Of a stretch of DNA of 64,000 nt, positions 31,284-40,533 are shown one piece after another. A program made the position numbers and the translations under genes. The notes under the pieces are model-generated. The model made no database searches. It saw only the letters and a list, made by a program, of their open reading frames with translations, and was not told where the DNA came from. Location of the stretch: NCBI GenBank assembly GCA_021151765.1, contig JAGKWR010000003.1:1-64000 (forward strand), in the 5' to 3' direction. Within the stretch, counting starts at the first letter, position 1, and each line of letters opens with the position of its first letter. The DNA is from Alphaproteobacteria bacterium (GTDB lineage Bacteria; Pseudomonadota; Alphaproteobacteria; Rickettsiales; UBA1997).

Positions 31284-33674
31284 TTAACGATTAGGGTTTA
31301 GCCCTACAGAAGACACATTTAAATTCTCTGATTCTGCACTTGCAAAAGTTGTAGATGGAGTTTCATTTTGATTTAGTGAGGTGGCGTTAGCTGTTGTGGA
31401 GGAAATGGTAGAGAAAGATTGATTCTGTTTGATTGCACTTGGCATCTGTTCACAAAAATTATGTAGATCTCTAGTTCTTAAAATATCGGGAAGCGTTTTT
31501 TTGAGAATGATGTAAGTAGCTATTTCAGCGATAAACTTAGGATAATTTTCTTGATGATTTTCAAAAATATCTGCTCGTAACTCATAAAAAGCATCTTCTG
31601 CCATATTTAATTCGTTCTTAATAAAGTTCTCAGCTTCTCTTTTATTCTTTCCATTCTCAAAAAAATTCTTCGCAATTCCAGCAACTAGGCCGCGTGGAGA
31701 TAACAAATATTGTGAGGTTAAACTATTAAGAATATCAATTCCTGTTGCATTACCCATTAGGCGATCGCTTCCAGAGTTAATAATTGGCGTGGCAACTTTT
31801 TCTAAAAAGGTTTGGAATAAAACCTCTGCGCATGGATTATTAATTGATTCAAACAAAGAGTGATAAAGAGCTATGTTTGCTTGTGTAGCAATGTTGGCTA
31901 CACAGCCATCTCCAAGAGCAAAAATAATTCCAACAAACTTATCAATGCCTTCATCTTTGCTAAACAAATAAGCTAAAAATTGCTTGTTGGCTCTAAAAAA
32001 GTCGGCCAGTTTCCTGTTGTTAATTTCGTTTCCTAATACCCGATTTTGATCAGTAATTTCAGGTTCTTGGTTAAGTGCTTTTTCAAAAAAATTTACTATA
32101 TCAGAAATTGAGGGATGTGGAGTAATGAATAAGCTCTTAAATTCCTCAGTCATTTTTTCTATTTTTGTGAGGTCAAGTGAGCAAGAGCCAAACTGATAGG
32201 TTTCATTAAGTTGAAATTGTTTAACTTCTTGAAGTTGATCGCCAATTATTTCTTGTAAATAACCAGTAAGAAATGGCATTCCCGTGATTTCTAAAACCGG
32301 TTTAGATTCTGTGCCTAAAATAACCTTTATTCGATTCAACTCCTCTTGGGTGTAATAAGCTGAGTTATGTGATGGAAAATATGATTCTGTCATCTCTGAT
32401 AACACTTCTGGTTTCAAGAGTGATTTGAATATTTCCGTCTTATTTTGGATGTCGTAATATGAAAATAGCGAAAGCAAATTCATTTTACTTAAAGACTCTT
32501 CGCTAAAAACATCTCTTAGGATTGTGAAAGATTGCTCTAATACAGAGTCTTCTAGAGATTTTTTACTCAATAACTCTTTAATGGATTCAAAATTATTGCT
32601 TAATCGATTAGAAGATATCTCGACAATCTCATCTGGGGTTATCGGAGAATTTGATATTATAAATTTAATGCTAGCAATTCTTAAAATATTCAAAGCATGT
32701 TCATCTTCAGACAATGCAGAAATGAAGTTTTTTAACGAAGTTCTTACAGCTAGTGCATCTGCTACCGCGGCTTGTTTTAGAAAAGCTGTGATTAGATCAC
32801 ATTGTAATCCTTCATTATTAGGATAAAGATCTTTGCAAAGACGAGTAATATTTCTTTGAATTCCAATTAATTGACTCGCAACAAAGATGTTACGTGTATC
32901 GTAGCGATTTCCAAAGATATCAGATTGGGCAAAATCAATAAAATTACGGTGTTTAGTTTCTTCACTTTTTCCTTCTAAAAAAGAGAAAGCGATTTTGGAT
33001 TTTGATAAGGTAGTGCTAAATAAATCTAATACTCCTTTTACTTCTTCTAGAGTTCTTCCTTCTTCTTTTACCCAATGGTAAGCGATATTAGATTTATAAT
33101 TCACATCTTTGATAAGCGGAAAAATAAATTTTATATCTTCTAAAGTTAAATTTCTTTTACTGCTCTGAATCCAAGACAAAAAGATTGTAGATTTTGTCGA
33201 TTCATTACCAAATAGCTCTAATACTCCCTTTAAATCTTCTAAAGTTCTTCCTTCTCCTTCTGCCCAGGAGCAAGCAATTTTGGATTTATAGTCTTCAAAC
33301 ATAACGAATGGAGAAATAAAGGGAAAGGCAGATTTTAGATCATCTAAAGTTAAATTCCTTTGATAGTTTCTCATTTCCAACCAACGACAAGCAATGTTCA
33401 TTTTAATGTATGCATCACTAAATAAGTCGGTTACTCCTCTGAAATCTTCTGTTGTTCTGCTTTCTTGTCTTATCCAAGAGAAAATGATATTGGATATTTG
33501 AGTCTCAAATTTGATAGATTTAAAGGCCACTTTTATGTCTTCTAGTGCAAAGAAAGGTAATAGAATTTCGATCTCTTCTAAATTTGGAGTATTTTCAGCA
33601 TTTCTTATCCAATTCTTGATTCCGTTTCTATCATTGGAATCAATTAAATTTCGTAGCTCTTCTCTAATTTGCAT
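31284..33674 (-). CDS. Large orphan protein with novel two-helix repeats
   Basis: The product is 796 residues and not recognised. Residues about 29-238 contain six tandem units of 31-37 residues. Consensus is R(N)-T-L-E-D/E-I/L-K...LF.....KS.IA..W. Long units (RNLTLEDIKFIFPLI...) alternate with short ones (RTLEDLKGVLELF...). This is probably an alpha-solenoid for protein binding. The middle (about 240-730) is helical, with no signal peptide or membrane segment. The last 50 residues are rich in Ser, Thr, Asn and Ala and end in GLNPNR. The start is 14 bases after the stop of a lipoprotein gene, so it may be the last gene of that operon. An effector role is an inference. Confidence 0.65.
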   Translation of the reverse strand: MQIREELRNLIDSNDRNGIKNWIRNAENTPNLEEIEILLPFFALEDIKVAFKSIKFETQISNIIFSWIRQESRTTEDFRGVTDLFSDAYIKMNIACRWLEMRNYQRNLTLDDLKSAFPFISPFVMFEDYKSKIACSWAEGEGRTLEDLKGVLELFGNESTKSTIFLSWIQSSKRNLTLEDIKFIFPLIKDVNYKSNIAYHWVKEEGRTLEEVKGVLDLFSTTLSKSKIAFSFLEGKSEETKHRNFIDFAQSDIFGNRYDTRNIFVASQLIGIQRNITRLCKDLYPNNEGLQCDLITAFLKQAAVADALAVRTSLKNFISALSEDEHALNILRIASIKFIISNSPITPDEIVEISSNRLSNNFESIKELLSKKSLEDSVLEQSFTILRDVFSEESLSKMNLLSLFSYYDIQNKTEIFKSLLKPEVLSEMTESYFPSHNSAYYTQEELNRIKVILGTESKPVLEITGMPFLTGYLQEIIGDQLQEVKQFQLNETYQFGSCSLDLTKIEKMTEEFKSLFITPHPSISDIVNFFEKALNQEPEITDQNRVLGNEINNRKLADFFRANKQFLAYLFSKDEGIDKFVGIIFALGDGCVANIATQANIALYHSLFESINNPCAEVLFQTFLEKVATPIINSGSDRLMGNATGIDILNSLTSQYLLSPRGLVAGIAKNFFENGKNKREAENFIKNELNMAEDAFYELRADIFENHQENYPKFIAEIATYIILKKTLPDILRTRDLHNFCEQMPSAIKQNQSFSTISSTTANATSLNQNETPSTTFASAESENLNVSSVGLNPNR

Positions 33675-33688
33675 AAGAATTGGTGAAT

Positions 33689-34519
33689 TTATCGATTATT
33701 TGCCGTGCTTTTCCAGACTTCGATCCATTTGTCATCAGAGTGGGTAACATCGCTAATTACGCGAAATTTAGCTTTGCCGCCAGCGCCATTGAGACGTTTC
33801 ACGTAAGATAAAATTACGTCAGAAGGAACGGCGCGATCTTTGCCGCCGATGAAGTGAAACTGTTCAATATTTTTTACTTTATCAACCACGTCAACAGCGT
33901 CGAGCGAGTTTTTTAAAGGTGTAGTTTTGTGTATTTTGCTAAATTCTTTGTGATTCAAATTCGCAGCAACAGTACCGATTAATTTTACGTCACTGCGTTG
34001 TGCAGCAACCAGCACCGCCAAAGCTCCACCGCCTGAATATCCGAAAAGATTAATCTCTTTAAAATGATATTGGTTAGTTAGTTCGGAAATAATTTGATTG
34101 ATGGAATCAACAACTTCCTGAGAAAAACGTGCATCTGTCCAGAAAGTAGAATCACATTTCGTTTCATACTTTAAATCGATGTATTGGCAAGGGCGACCAA
34201 TGTAGATAACGTTTGAAGAAGTATCAGAAGCAGCAAGTTTAAGCGCGATTGGGTTAACTGGAGTTGGGTTGCTGGAAACTTGGTAACGTCCTTTCCACGC
34301 CAGCCCGTCGCCTTCAATGTAAATATTTACTTTGTCGCGTTGTTTGGCATCAATTCTGCTGTAAGTGAGCAGATGAAATATATTGGAAGAAAGTACAGAT
34401 TTGCGAAAGTGGGCGGAAGATGCAATTCGATCAGCATTTTCAATGCGTTTTTCGAAGCTACGAGGATTGCAGCTTGCGATTCCGACAATGAGCAAAATCG
34501 CAAGTACAGTTTTTTTCAT
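33689..34519 (-). CDS. Alpha/beta-hydrolase lipoprotein
   Basis: This 276-residue protein begins with a signal peptide and a lipobox (VGIASC, cysteine at about 17), so it is a lipid-anchored envelope protein. A hydrolase fold follows: nucleophile elbow GYSGGG (near residue 165), possible acid in GGKDRAVPSD (near 227) and His in DVTHSDDKW near 262. The substrate is unknown. The stop of the lipoprotein upstream is three bases away, and the helical-repeat gene follows 14 bases downstream. Confidence 0.78.
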   Translation of the reverse strand: MKKTVLAILLIVGIASCNPRSFEKRIENADRIASSAHFRKSVLSSNIFHLLTYSRIDAKQRDKVNIYIEGDGLAWKGRYQVSSNPTPVNPIALKLAASDTSSNVIYIGRPCQYIDLKYETKCDSTFWTDARFSQEVVDSINQIISELTNQYHFKEINLFGYSGGGALAVLVAAQRSDVKLIGTVAANLNHKEFSKIHKTTPLKNSLDAVDVVDKVKNIEQFHFIGGKDRAVPSDVILSYVKRLNGAGGKAKFRVISDVTHSDDKWIEVWKSTANNR

Positions 34520-34522
34520 AAA

Positions 34523-35098
34523 TTATTTTACAACTTCGCAGTTACCGTTGGCGATGTAAGCATCCAAACCAACAGTGGTAATTTCTTTGTAACGGCTGTC
34601 ACCCAAGACTCTAACCAAAGTGCCGACAGGGCCTTCAGTGTAAACATTAGTGTAAACTCCGGTTTGTTTGATTGTTGCTTTGAAAGTTTCGCAGAAATCT
34701 TTTTCACAACGCGTCAGATTTTGTTCTTTCTTATCCAAGATTAAGAAAGTGAAAACATCGCGTTTAGCGCATTCTCTTTTTGAGCAAAGGAAACCGCTTT
34801 TTGGTTCACATCTAAGTTTTTGCCAAGCTTGGCCGGCTTTGAAATATTTCTCAGCTTGAGCGAACACTTTGGTTAAATCTGTGTCTTGGATGATAACTAA
34901 TTCGTTGTCTAAATCTGATTTTTTACCTTTTTTATTATTCTTGGAATTTTTGTTTTTGGAAAGCTGTTCTAATTTATCGGCCTGAATTTGCGGATCGTTG
35001 AAAGTAACTTGGACAACATTTTCTGGTTGTTTATTGCTTTGGCAGCTTGCAGTAAAAGCAATAATTAGGCTAAGCAAAATTGCGAATTTGAATTTCAT
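34523..35098 (-). CDS. Cysteine-rich lipoprotein of unknown function
   Basis: The product is 191 residues with a lipoprotein signal (FAILLSLIIAFTASC) and a Lys/Asn/Ser-rich low-complexity linker (about residues 45-62). The C-terminal part has seven further cysteines (CEPKSGFLC, REC, CEKDFC, GNC), which suggests disulfides in the periplasm. It does not match a family I can name. It is followed three bases later by the hydrolase lipoprotein, so the two may work together. Confidence 0.65.
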   Translation of the reverse strand: MKFKFAILLSLIIAFTASCQSNKQPENVVQVTFNDPQIQADKLEQLSKNKNSKNNKKGKKSDLDNELVIIQDTDLTKVFAQAEKYFKAGQAWQKLRCEPKSGFLCSKRECAKRDVFTFLILDKKEQNLTRCEKDFCETFKATIKQTGVYTNVYTEGPVGTLVRVLGDSRYKEITTVGLDAYIANGNCEVVK

Positions 35099-35165
35099 AA
35101 AATGATTTTTTGATTAGAAAAAAACGAATAAATCTTTGGTTGCGGAAAAATAAAAGTGAAGAAGT

Positions 35166-35915
35166 TCACTGTACTTTTTTCAAAATTCGATCAAATCGAA
35201 TCGCATGTCCCCAATTCCAAAAGGCCAAAATATTACTTTCGCTCGAGAAAAATATAATTTGTGCTTTTCCGACTAAATTTTCTTCCGGAACGAAACCAAC
35301 TTGAGTCAAAAAACGACTGTCTTGCGAGTTGTCGCGATTGTCACCCATCATGAAATAATGCCCTTGCGGTACTTCATAAATTCCGGTATTGTCCTGCGGC
35401 GCGTTAGGGTTTTCATCAATCGTTAAAACTGTTTTGTCTTCGGGTAGTTTCTCTAAAAATTGCGCGACGTTTTTTTCATCACCAATTGCTTGATCGTCAA
35501 AAAAAGTGCCATTCGCAGTTTTAGAAACTTCAACTTCATTGATGTAAAGCACGCCATTGCGCATTTGAATTTTATCACCGGGTAAACCAATCAAGCGTTT
35601 AACGTAATTTACGCTTGGTTGTGAAGGCAAACGGAAAACTACAACATCACCGCGCTGTGGTTTTGACGTAAAAATTCGACCTTTGAAAATATCAAATCCA
35701 AATGGGAAAGAATAGCGGCTATAACCGTAAGAATATTTCGACACGAAAATGTAATCGCCAATCAAAAGACCGGGTTTCATCGAACTTGAAGGAATGTGGA
35801 ATGGTTCAAAAAAGAATGAACGGATAATTCCAGCACAAATTAGTGCGGTAATTAATGTTTTGAAAAAGCCGGCTTCTTTTTTTTGCGTCTGATTTTCAGA
35901 GTTTTGGGTAGTCAT
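35166..35915 (-). CDS. lepB: Signal peptidase I
   Basis: LepB removes signal peptides from exported proteins at the inner membrane. The 249-residue protein has one N-terminal membrane helix, the catalytic Ser in IPSSSMKPGL (near residue 43), the catalytic Lys in NYVKRLIGLPGD (near 110) and the conserved GDNRDNSQDSR (near 195). It starts two bases after gpmI stops, so the two are cotranscribed. Confidence 0.97.
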   Translation of the reverse strand: MTTQNSENQTQKKEAGFFKTLITALICAGIIRSFFFEPFHIPSSSMKPGLLIGDYIFVSKYSYGYSRYSFPFGFDIFKGRIFTSKPQRGDVVVFRLPSQPSVNYVKRLIGLPGDKIQMRNGVLYINEVEVSKTANGTFFDDQAIGDEKNVAQFLEKLPEDKTVLTIDENPNAPQDNTGIYEVPQGHYFMMGDNRDNSQDSRFLTQVGFVPEENLVGKAQIIFFSSESNILAFWNWGHAIRFDRILKKVQ

Positions 35916-35917
35916 TT

Positions 35918-37402
35918 TTATTTAATTAAATTTTTTCCGGTCATTTCTTGCGGTTGCGCTAGGTTCATCAAATGCAAAATTGACGGCGCAATGTCGGCCA
36001 ACGTACCATTTTCTAATTTGATGTTCGTAACATTATTGCCGATTAAAATCAGAGGCACCGGATTAGTCGTGTGAGAAGTGTGCGGTTGATGATTTTCATC
36101 TTGCATGCACTCAATGTTGCCATGGTCTGCTGAAATCAGCATCAGCCCGTCTTTTTCTAAAATAATTTTTTCTAACAAACCAAGTTGAGTGTCGATTGCT
36201 TCCACAGCTTTAATTGACGGATCAAGCATGCCGCTGTGTCCGACCATGTCAGGATTGGCGTAATTGACGATGATGAAATCAAATTTGTCGGCAGCGATTG
36301 CGGCGCGTAATTTTTCACCAACTTCGGCGCACGACATTTCTGGCTGCAAATCGTAAGTGGCAACTGCCGGCGATTTTACCAAAATGCGTTCTTCGCCAGC
36401 CAATTCATTTTCTTGGCCGCAAGAAAAGAAGAAAGTTACGTGAGCATATTTTTCAGTTTCGGCGATGCGAAGTTGCGTGCGTCCTTGCGCCGCTAAAATT
36501 TCAGGCAACGAATTTTTGACATCAACTGGCGGAAACAGAATTTCGTAGTGAGCATTCAACTTTTCAGAATATTCGGTAGCCGCTAAAGCGTGAGAAAATT
36601 TTACTGATTCAAAAAGTTTTTCTGAAATTTGACGAGCACGATCAGCGCGGAAATTAGCAAAAATTAGTGCATCACCTTCTTGAATTCCTTGGTAATCATT
36701 GATCACGCAAGGTTTGATGAATTCGTCAGTGATGTTTTGTTCGTAAGATTTTTCAACTGCCGAAATTGCATCAGGAAATTTATCGCCAACTGCCGAAATT
36801 ATTGCGTTGGTTGCAAGTTCAATACGATCCCATTTTTTATCGCGATCCATGGCGTAGTAACGTCCAGAAACTGTGCCGATTTTGATATTTTTACATTTTT
36901 GTAAATAAGTCAGCGCACTTTTTTGGGCAACGTCGCGGCCATCAAGAAAAGCGTGAAGCACCACTTCAACGCCATTTTTTGTTAAAAATTCTGCCAAAAA
37001 AATGATGTGATCAATGTGACTGTGAACGCCGCCATCAGATAAAAGACCCATCACATGACACGTTTTTTTTGCGGCGATAATTTTTTGCAAAAGCGGATGT
37101 TGCGCCAAGCTGCCATCTTTAATGGCGTTGTTGATGCGCGGTAAATCTTGGAAAATAACGCGACCAGCGCCAATTGTCATGTGACCAACTTCAGAATTAC
37201 CCATTTGACCTTCGGGCAAACCAACCGCTAAACCAGAAGTTTCAAGCTGTGAATGCGGATAGCTTTGCAAAAAACGTTGGTAATTTGGTGCTTTGGCGCG
37301 GGCAATTGAATTGAAAGAATCGTTGTCATCACCGATGCCCCAGCCGTCTAAAACGCACAGCAAAACGGGTTTGTGTTTTTTATTCTGAAGATTTTGTTCC
37401 AT
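35918..37402 (-). CDS. gpmI: 2,3-bisphosphoglycerate-independent phosphoglycerate mutase
   Basis: GpmI interconverts 3- and 2-phosphoglycerate using two manganese ions. The 494-residue length fits. VLLCVLDGWGIGD at the start carries a metal Asp, the nucleophile Ser is in GNSEVGHMTIGAG near residue 68, and the second metal site is in ISADHGNIE. It heads a run of minus-strand genes (gpmI-lepB-lipoproteins-repeat protein). Confidence 0.97.
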   Translation of the reverse strand: MEQNLQNKKHKPVLLCVLDGWGIGDDNDSFNSIARAKAPNYQRFLQSYPHSQLETSGLAVGLPEGQMGNSEVGHMTIGAGRVIFQDLPRINNAIKDGSLAQHPLLQKIIAAKKTCHVMGLLSDGGVHSHIDHIIFLAEFLTKNGVEVVLHAFLDGRDVAQKSALTYLQKCKNIKIGTVSGRYYAMDRDKKWDRIELATNAIISAVGDKFPDAISAVEKSYEQNITDEFIKPCVINDYQGIQEGDALIFANFRADRARQISEKLFESVKFSHALAATEYSEKLNAHYEILFPPVDVKNSLPEILAAQGRTQLRIAETEKYAHVTFFFSCGQENELAGEERILVKSPAVATYDLQPEMSCAEVGEKLRAAIAADKFDFIIVNYANPDMVGHSGMLDPSIKAVEAIDTQLGLLEKIILEKDGLMLISADHGNIECMQDENHQPHTSHTTNPVPLILIGNNVTNIKLENGTLADIAPSILHLMNLAQPQEMTGKNLIK

Positions 37403-37714
37403 TGCAATTTTGGAGAGATTTTTAAAATTAGTCGCAAAAAAAATAATCGCTAATACACAATTGTAAATGCTGGAGAAGCTGTTTCTATGAAATTATTTAT
37501 CGATCGAATTTCTGCAATTTTTACCAAAAAATGTCATCAATAATTCACGCTGCACAAGATCTAAAACAAAAAGATATTCTACCTTATGCTTAATCACAAA
37601 ATCCTTCTGATTAGGTAACCGCAAAAAAAGAGATCAAATTGGCTAAAACGCCAAATAAGCCTACGAAGAAAAAATCGCCAGCTTTGAGTTATAAGCATTA
37701 TATTCGCAATAAGC
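37403..37714. other. Spacer of about 310 bases upstream of gpmI
   Basis: This AT-rich stretch should hold the gpmI promoter on the minus strand. On the plus strand a frame from a TTG at 37640 would encode 46 residues rich in Lys (AKTPNKPTKKKSP near its start), but it runs antisense into the next gene and lacks a good ribosome binding site. Nothing else is recognised. Confidence 0.4.
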
Positions 37715-38230
37715 TTAATGAGATAGATCTGCTATCTTCTTGGTTTTTAGACGCTGAGCTTCGGCGTTTTTTAATCTAAAAGATGCGGCTTCCTTTTGGA
37801 CGCATTCTTTATCTATGACAAAATTCCATCTTACATCAAATCCTTCTGAGTCTCGGCTTGGATCGGTAGATTCGTCTTTTAATTTTTCTGTTTGAGATTC
37901 TGTGGTTTTCGCAACAACTTCCGTAATTGAATCAATATCTGGAAGTTCAGACATTGTGATTAGTTTGTGTTTTTCATCTATTCCTAGCTGTCCGGATGAA
38001 AAATAATATTTCATTAAATCCTGTTCGGATTTTATGAAATTGCTGGCAGCTTCATTATACTGCAAAATATCACAGATAGGTTTTTCTTGTTCTCGCTGTG
38101 AGATAGCAATTGGTGCTGATGATTTTTGAATAATAGTATGAATTACTTTTTCTGCGAACCGAATTTTTCGTGCAGATTCTTCTCTGATCTTATGTAAGAT
38201 TTCCTGAGAAGGTATTTTTGGATCTTTCAT
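37715..38230 (-). CDS. Unknown small acidic-basic helical protein
   Basis: The start at 38230 (MKDPKIPSQEIL) is preceded by AGGGAA at a good distance; an upstream Met adds 21 hydrophobic residues with no ribosome binding site. The 171-residue product is mainly helical and charged, with no signal peptide, membrane segment or recognised domain. The middle contains TESQTEKLKDESTDPS. A Ser/Thr-rich stretch and lack of family match are similar to the other orphan proteins here. It is flanked by gpmI and proS but shows no link to either. Confidence 0.55.
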   Translation of the reverse strand: MKDPKIPSQEILHKIREESARKIRFAEKVIHTIIQKSSAPIAISQREQEKPICDILQYNEAASNFIKSEQDLMKYYFSSGQLGIDEKHKLITMSELPDIDSITEVVAKTTESQTEKLKDESTDPSRDSEGFDVRWNFVIDKECVQKEAASFRLKNAEAQRLKTKKIADLSH

Positions 38231-38344
38231 ATATCGTTCCCTAATATTTTTGATTAGTTGGAACGAAAGTGATTTTATAAAAAATAAATTCAACCTGAAT
38301 TTGTAATCGTATGAGGATTATACAAACTCAGGTAGTTTACCCTC

Positions 38345-39622
38345 TTAAAAATTAGGAGAATTTATAATTCTCGAAATTTCCACCTCTTGTTTCTCGCCAG
38401 TTTTACGATCTTTCACTTCAACTTTTCCAGCCGCAGCAGATTTCGGGCCGACGATGATTTGAGTTGGAATGCCGATCAAGTCAGCGATCGAAAATTTTTG
38501 GCCTAAACTGGCTTTGGTATCGTCGTAAATAACTTCGATTCCTTGAGCAGAAAGTTTTTGATAAATTTCTTCGCAAGTTTTGTCGCACAGCTCGTCACCA
38601 GCGCGTACGTTGATCAAAGCAACTTGGAAAGGCGCGATTTCGCGTGGCCAAACAATTCCGTTTTTGTCGTGATTTGCTTCAATTGCTGCAGCAACAACGC
38701 GAGATACCCCAATACCGTATGAGCCCATATTTGGATAGATTTTAGTGCCGTCCGAGCCCATTACAGAAGCTTCCATCGCTTTTGAATATTTCAAACCGAA
38801 GTTGAAAATGTGACCAACTTCAATGCCGCGACGTGAATTTAATTGGCTTTCAGGAATTTGACATTTTTCAGCAACGTGCATTTCGTCAGCCATTGCGTAA
38901 AGTGATTGCATTTCAGCGACATCAAAAGTTGTGAGTTCGTCAAATTTTTTGTCGTAATAAATCGCGCTTTCGCCGGTGTCAGCTAGAAGGTGGAATTCGT
39001 GTGATAAGTCTCCGCCAATTGCGCCAGTATCAGCACGCACTGCCATTGGTTTTAAGCCCATGGCGCGGAAAATTTTGAAGTAAGTTTCGTACATCAAATT
39101 GTAAGTTTTTTTGGCTGAAACTTCGTCGATGTCGAACGAATAAGAATCTTTCATCAAAAACTCGCGGCCGCGCATCAAACCAAAACGTGGGCGAATTTCG
39201 TCACGAAATTTCCAGTGAATTTGGTACATATTTTTTGGCAAATCTTTGTAAGAAGTGACGTTTTTGCGGAAGATGTCGGTGATAACTTCTTCGTGAGTTG
39301 GGCCGTACAAAATGTCGCGATCGTGACGATCTTTAATGCGTAACATTTCTTTGCCATAAGCGTCGTAACGGCCAGATTCTTGCCACAATTCTGCAGGCTG
39401 AATTGTCGGCATCAAAACTTCGAGCGCGCCCGATTTATCCATTTCATCGCGAATAATTTTTTCAACTTTACGCAAAACTTTCAGACCCAAAGGTAACCAA
39501 GTGTAAATGCCGGAAGCGGTTTGGCGAATCATACCCGCGCGCACCATCAACTGATGGGAAACGACGGTAGCGTCGATTGGATTTTCTTTAAGAGTAGGCA
39601 AAAAATATTGAGAAAGGCGCAT
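38345..39622 (-). CDS. proS: Prolyl-tRNA synthetase, short form
   Basis: ProS charges tRNA-Pro. The start at 39622 (MRLSQYFLPTLKENP) gives 425 residues; the frame extends upstream by 32 residues without family character. Class II motifs are visible as RQTASGIYTWLPLG, GPTHEEVITDIFRK and the C-terminal anticodon-binding part (DDTKASLGQKFSIADLIGIP). The length is that of the alphaproteobacterial short type, which lacks the editing insertion of E. coli ProS. It is preceded by a poorly understood spacer. Confidence 0.96.
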   Translation of the reverse strand: MRLSQYFLPTLKENPIDATVVSHQLMVRAGMIRQTASGIYTWLPLGLKVLRKVEKIIRDEMDKSGALEVLMPTIQPAELWQESGRYDAYGKEMLRIKDRHDRDILYGPTHEEVITDIFRKNVTSYKDLPKNMYQIHWKFRDEIRPRFGLMRGREFLMKDSYSFDIDEVSAKKTYNLMYETYFKIFRAMGLKPMAVRADTGAIGGDLSHEFHLLADTGESAIYYDKKFDELTTFDVAEMQSLYAMADEMHVAEKCQIPESQLNSRRGIEVGHIFNFGLKYSKAMEASVMGSDGTKIYPNMGSYGIGVSRVVAAAIEANHDKNGIVWPREIAPFQVALINVRAGDELCDKTCEEIYQKLSAQGIEVIYDDTKASLGQKFSIADLIGIPTQIIVGPKSAAAGKVEVKDRKTGEKQEVEISRIINSPNF

Positions 39623-39856
39623 GTTGAAAAAATTAATTATTGTAATTTGTTTTGGTTGCAGAGAAATTTGCGCAACAAGATGTTTCTTATTTAAAAATTT
39701 ACAATGATTTCGGTTCAACCAAATTCACTTCATTATTCTTCTTCGGCTGCGATGTTTTCGATGTGCGCTGCTTTTTGCTGTTGTTGTTAAGCCTGCTTCT
39801 TTTCTAGCTCTAGCCTAGTTTTTATCTCTCCCGCTTTCTTTAAGTTCTAAGTATAA

Positions 39857-40210
39857 ATGTTAAAACAAACTATTGTTTTGTTTCTTGTCGCTCTGTCGCA
39901 GTTTAACTCTTTTTCCAAGTTAGAAAAAGTTAAACTTCATCAAGATGCAAAATTTTTCAAATCACAAAAACCAATTGAGAATCATAAAAATCGCAGACGA
40001 TTTTTTGCCTTTTTAAACTTCAAAAATAGGGCCGGTTTTATTTCTTTTTTGCATAAGAAAACCAAGCTCAAAAGTTTAAAAAATAAGTTTTATTCGCCGG
40101 CAAAAATCAAAAATCTTTTTTGGTTATCAAACCTTTCCTCATTTGACTTCAAGCTGTTTCGCCTGATCACGTTTGGTTGTTGTCCATCTTCTTTCCTCAG
40201 CTCTTTCTAG
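39857..40210 (+). CDS. Doubtful small basic protein
   Basis: A 117-residue frame starts with a signal-like segment (MLKQTIVLFLVALSQFNS) and continues rich in Lys, Phe and Ser. No domain is recognised, and no clear ribosome binding site precedes it. An inverted repeat lies inside its 5' part (about 39900-39934). It may be a chance frame in a 660-base region between proS and the small lipoprotein. On the opposite strand near 39735-39790, short frames with repeated Gln/Glu codons also lead nowhere. Confidence 0.25.
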   Translation: MLKQTIVLFLVALSQFNSFSKLEKVKLHQDAKFFKSQKPIENHKNRRRFFAFLNFKNRAGFISFLHKKTKLKSLKNKFYSPAKIKNLFWLSNLSSFDFKLFRLITFGCCPSSFLSSF

Positions 40211-40281
40211 TTCCTCACAGTAATTGCGCAGCTTTTCACTTTTCCCAAAACCGTTGGTGCTGCGCGCTATTTAAAATTTAT

Positions 40282-40533
40282 ATGAAAAATTTAGCAGTTT
40301 TGACTTTAGTATTTTTGACTTCTTGCTTTCGCGGCGAATCTTTTTACGCCAAAGATTGTGTTTATCATTCTTGGGCTGACGGCAGAACGCATTGCAGCAG
40401 ATATAATTTAGTAAAAGTTGATCGCGAAACTCAGCTAAAAAATGATTATCAATATTACAGCAAATACGCCAATAACCGTTTTTATTACAGTTATAATTAT
40501 CCGTACAATCCGCCTTATTACTATGTTAGGTAA
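40282..40533 (+). CDS. Small tyrosine-rich lipoprotein
   Basis: The start at 40282 gives 83 residues with a lipoprotein signal (MKNLAVLTLVFLTSC). The mature part has two more cysteines (DCVYHSWADGRTHC) and a tail dominated by Tyr, Asn and Pro (YYSYNYPYNPPYYYV). Similar short lipoproteins occur in many proteobacteria without known function. The end overlaps the convergent esterase gene by eight bases. Confidence 0.65.
   Translation: MKNLAVLTLVFLTSCFRGESFYAKDCVYHSWADGRTHCSRYNLVKVDRETQLKNDYQYYSKYANNRFYYSYNYPYNPPYYYVR

Noticed and set aside
37640..37780. Lys-rich 46-residue plus-strand frame starting with TTG
   Set aside because: It lacks a ribosome binding site, is antisense to the end of the gene at 37715-38230 and has no recognisable family.
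39623..39718. Longer N-terminus for prolyl-tRNA synthetase
   Set aside because: The extra 32 residues have no family character, and MRLSQYFLPTLKENP is the usual start.
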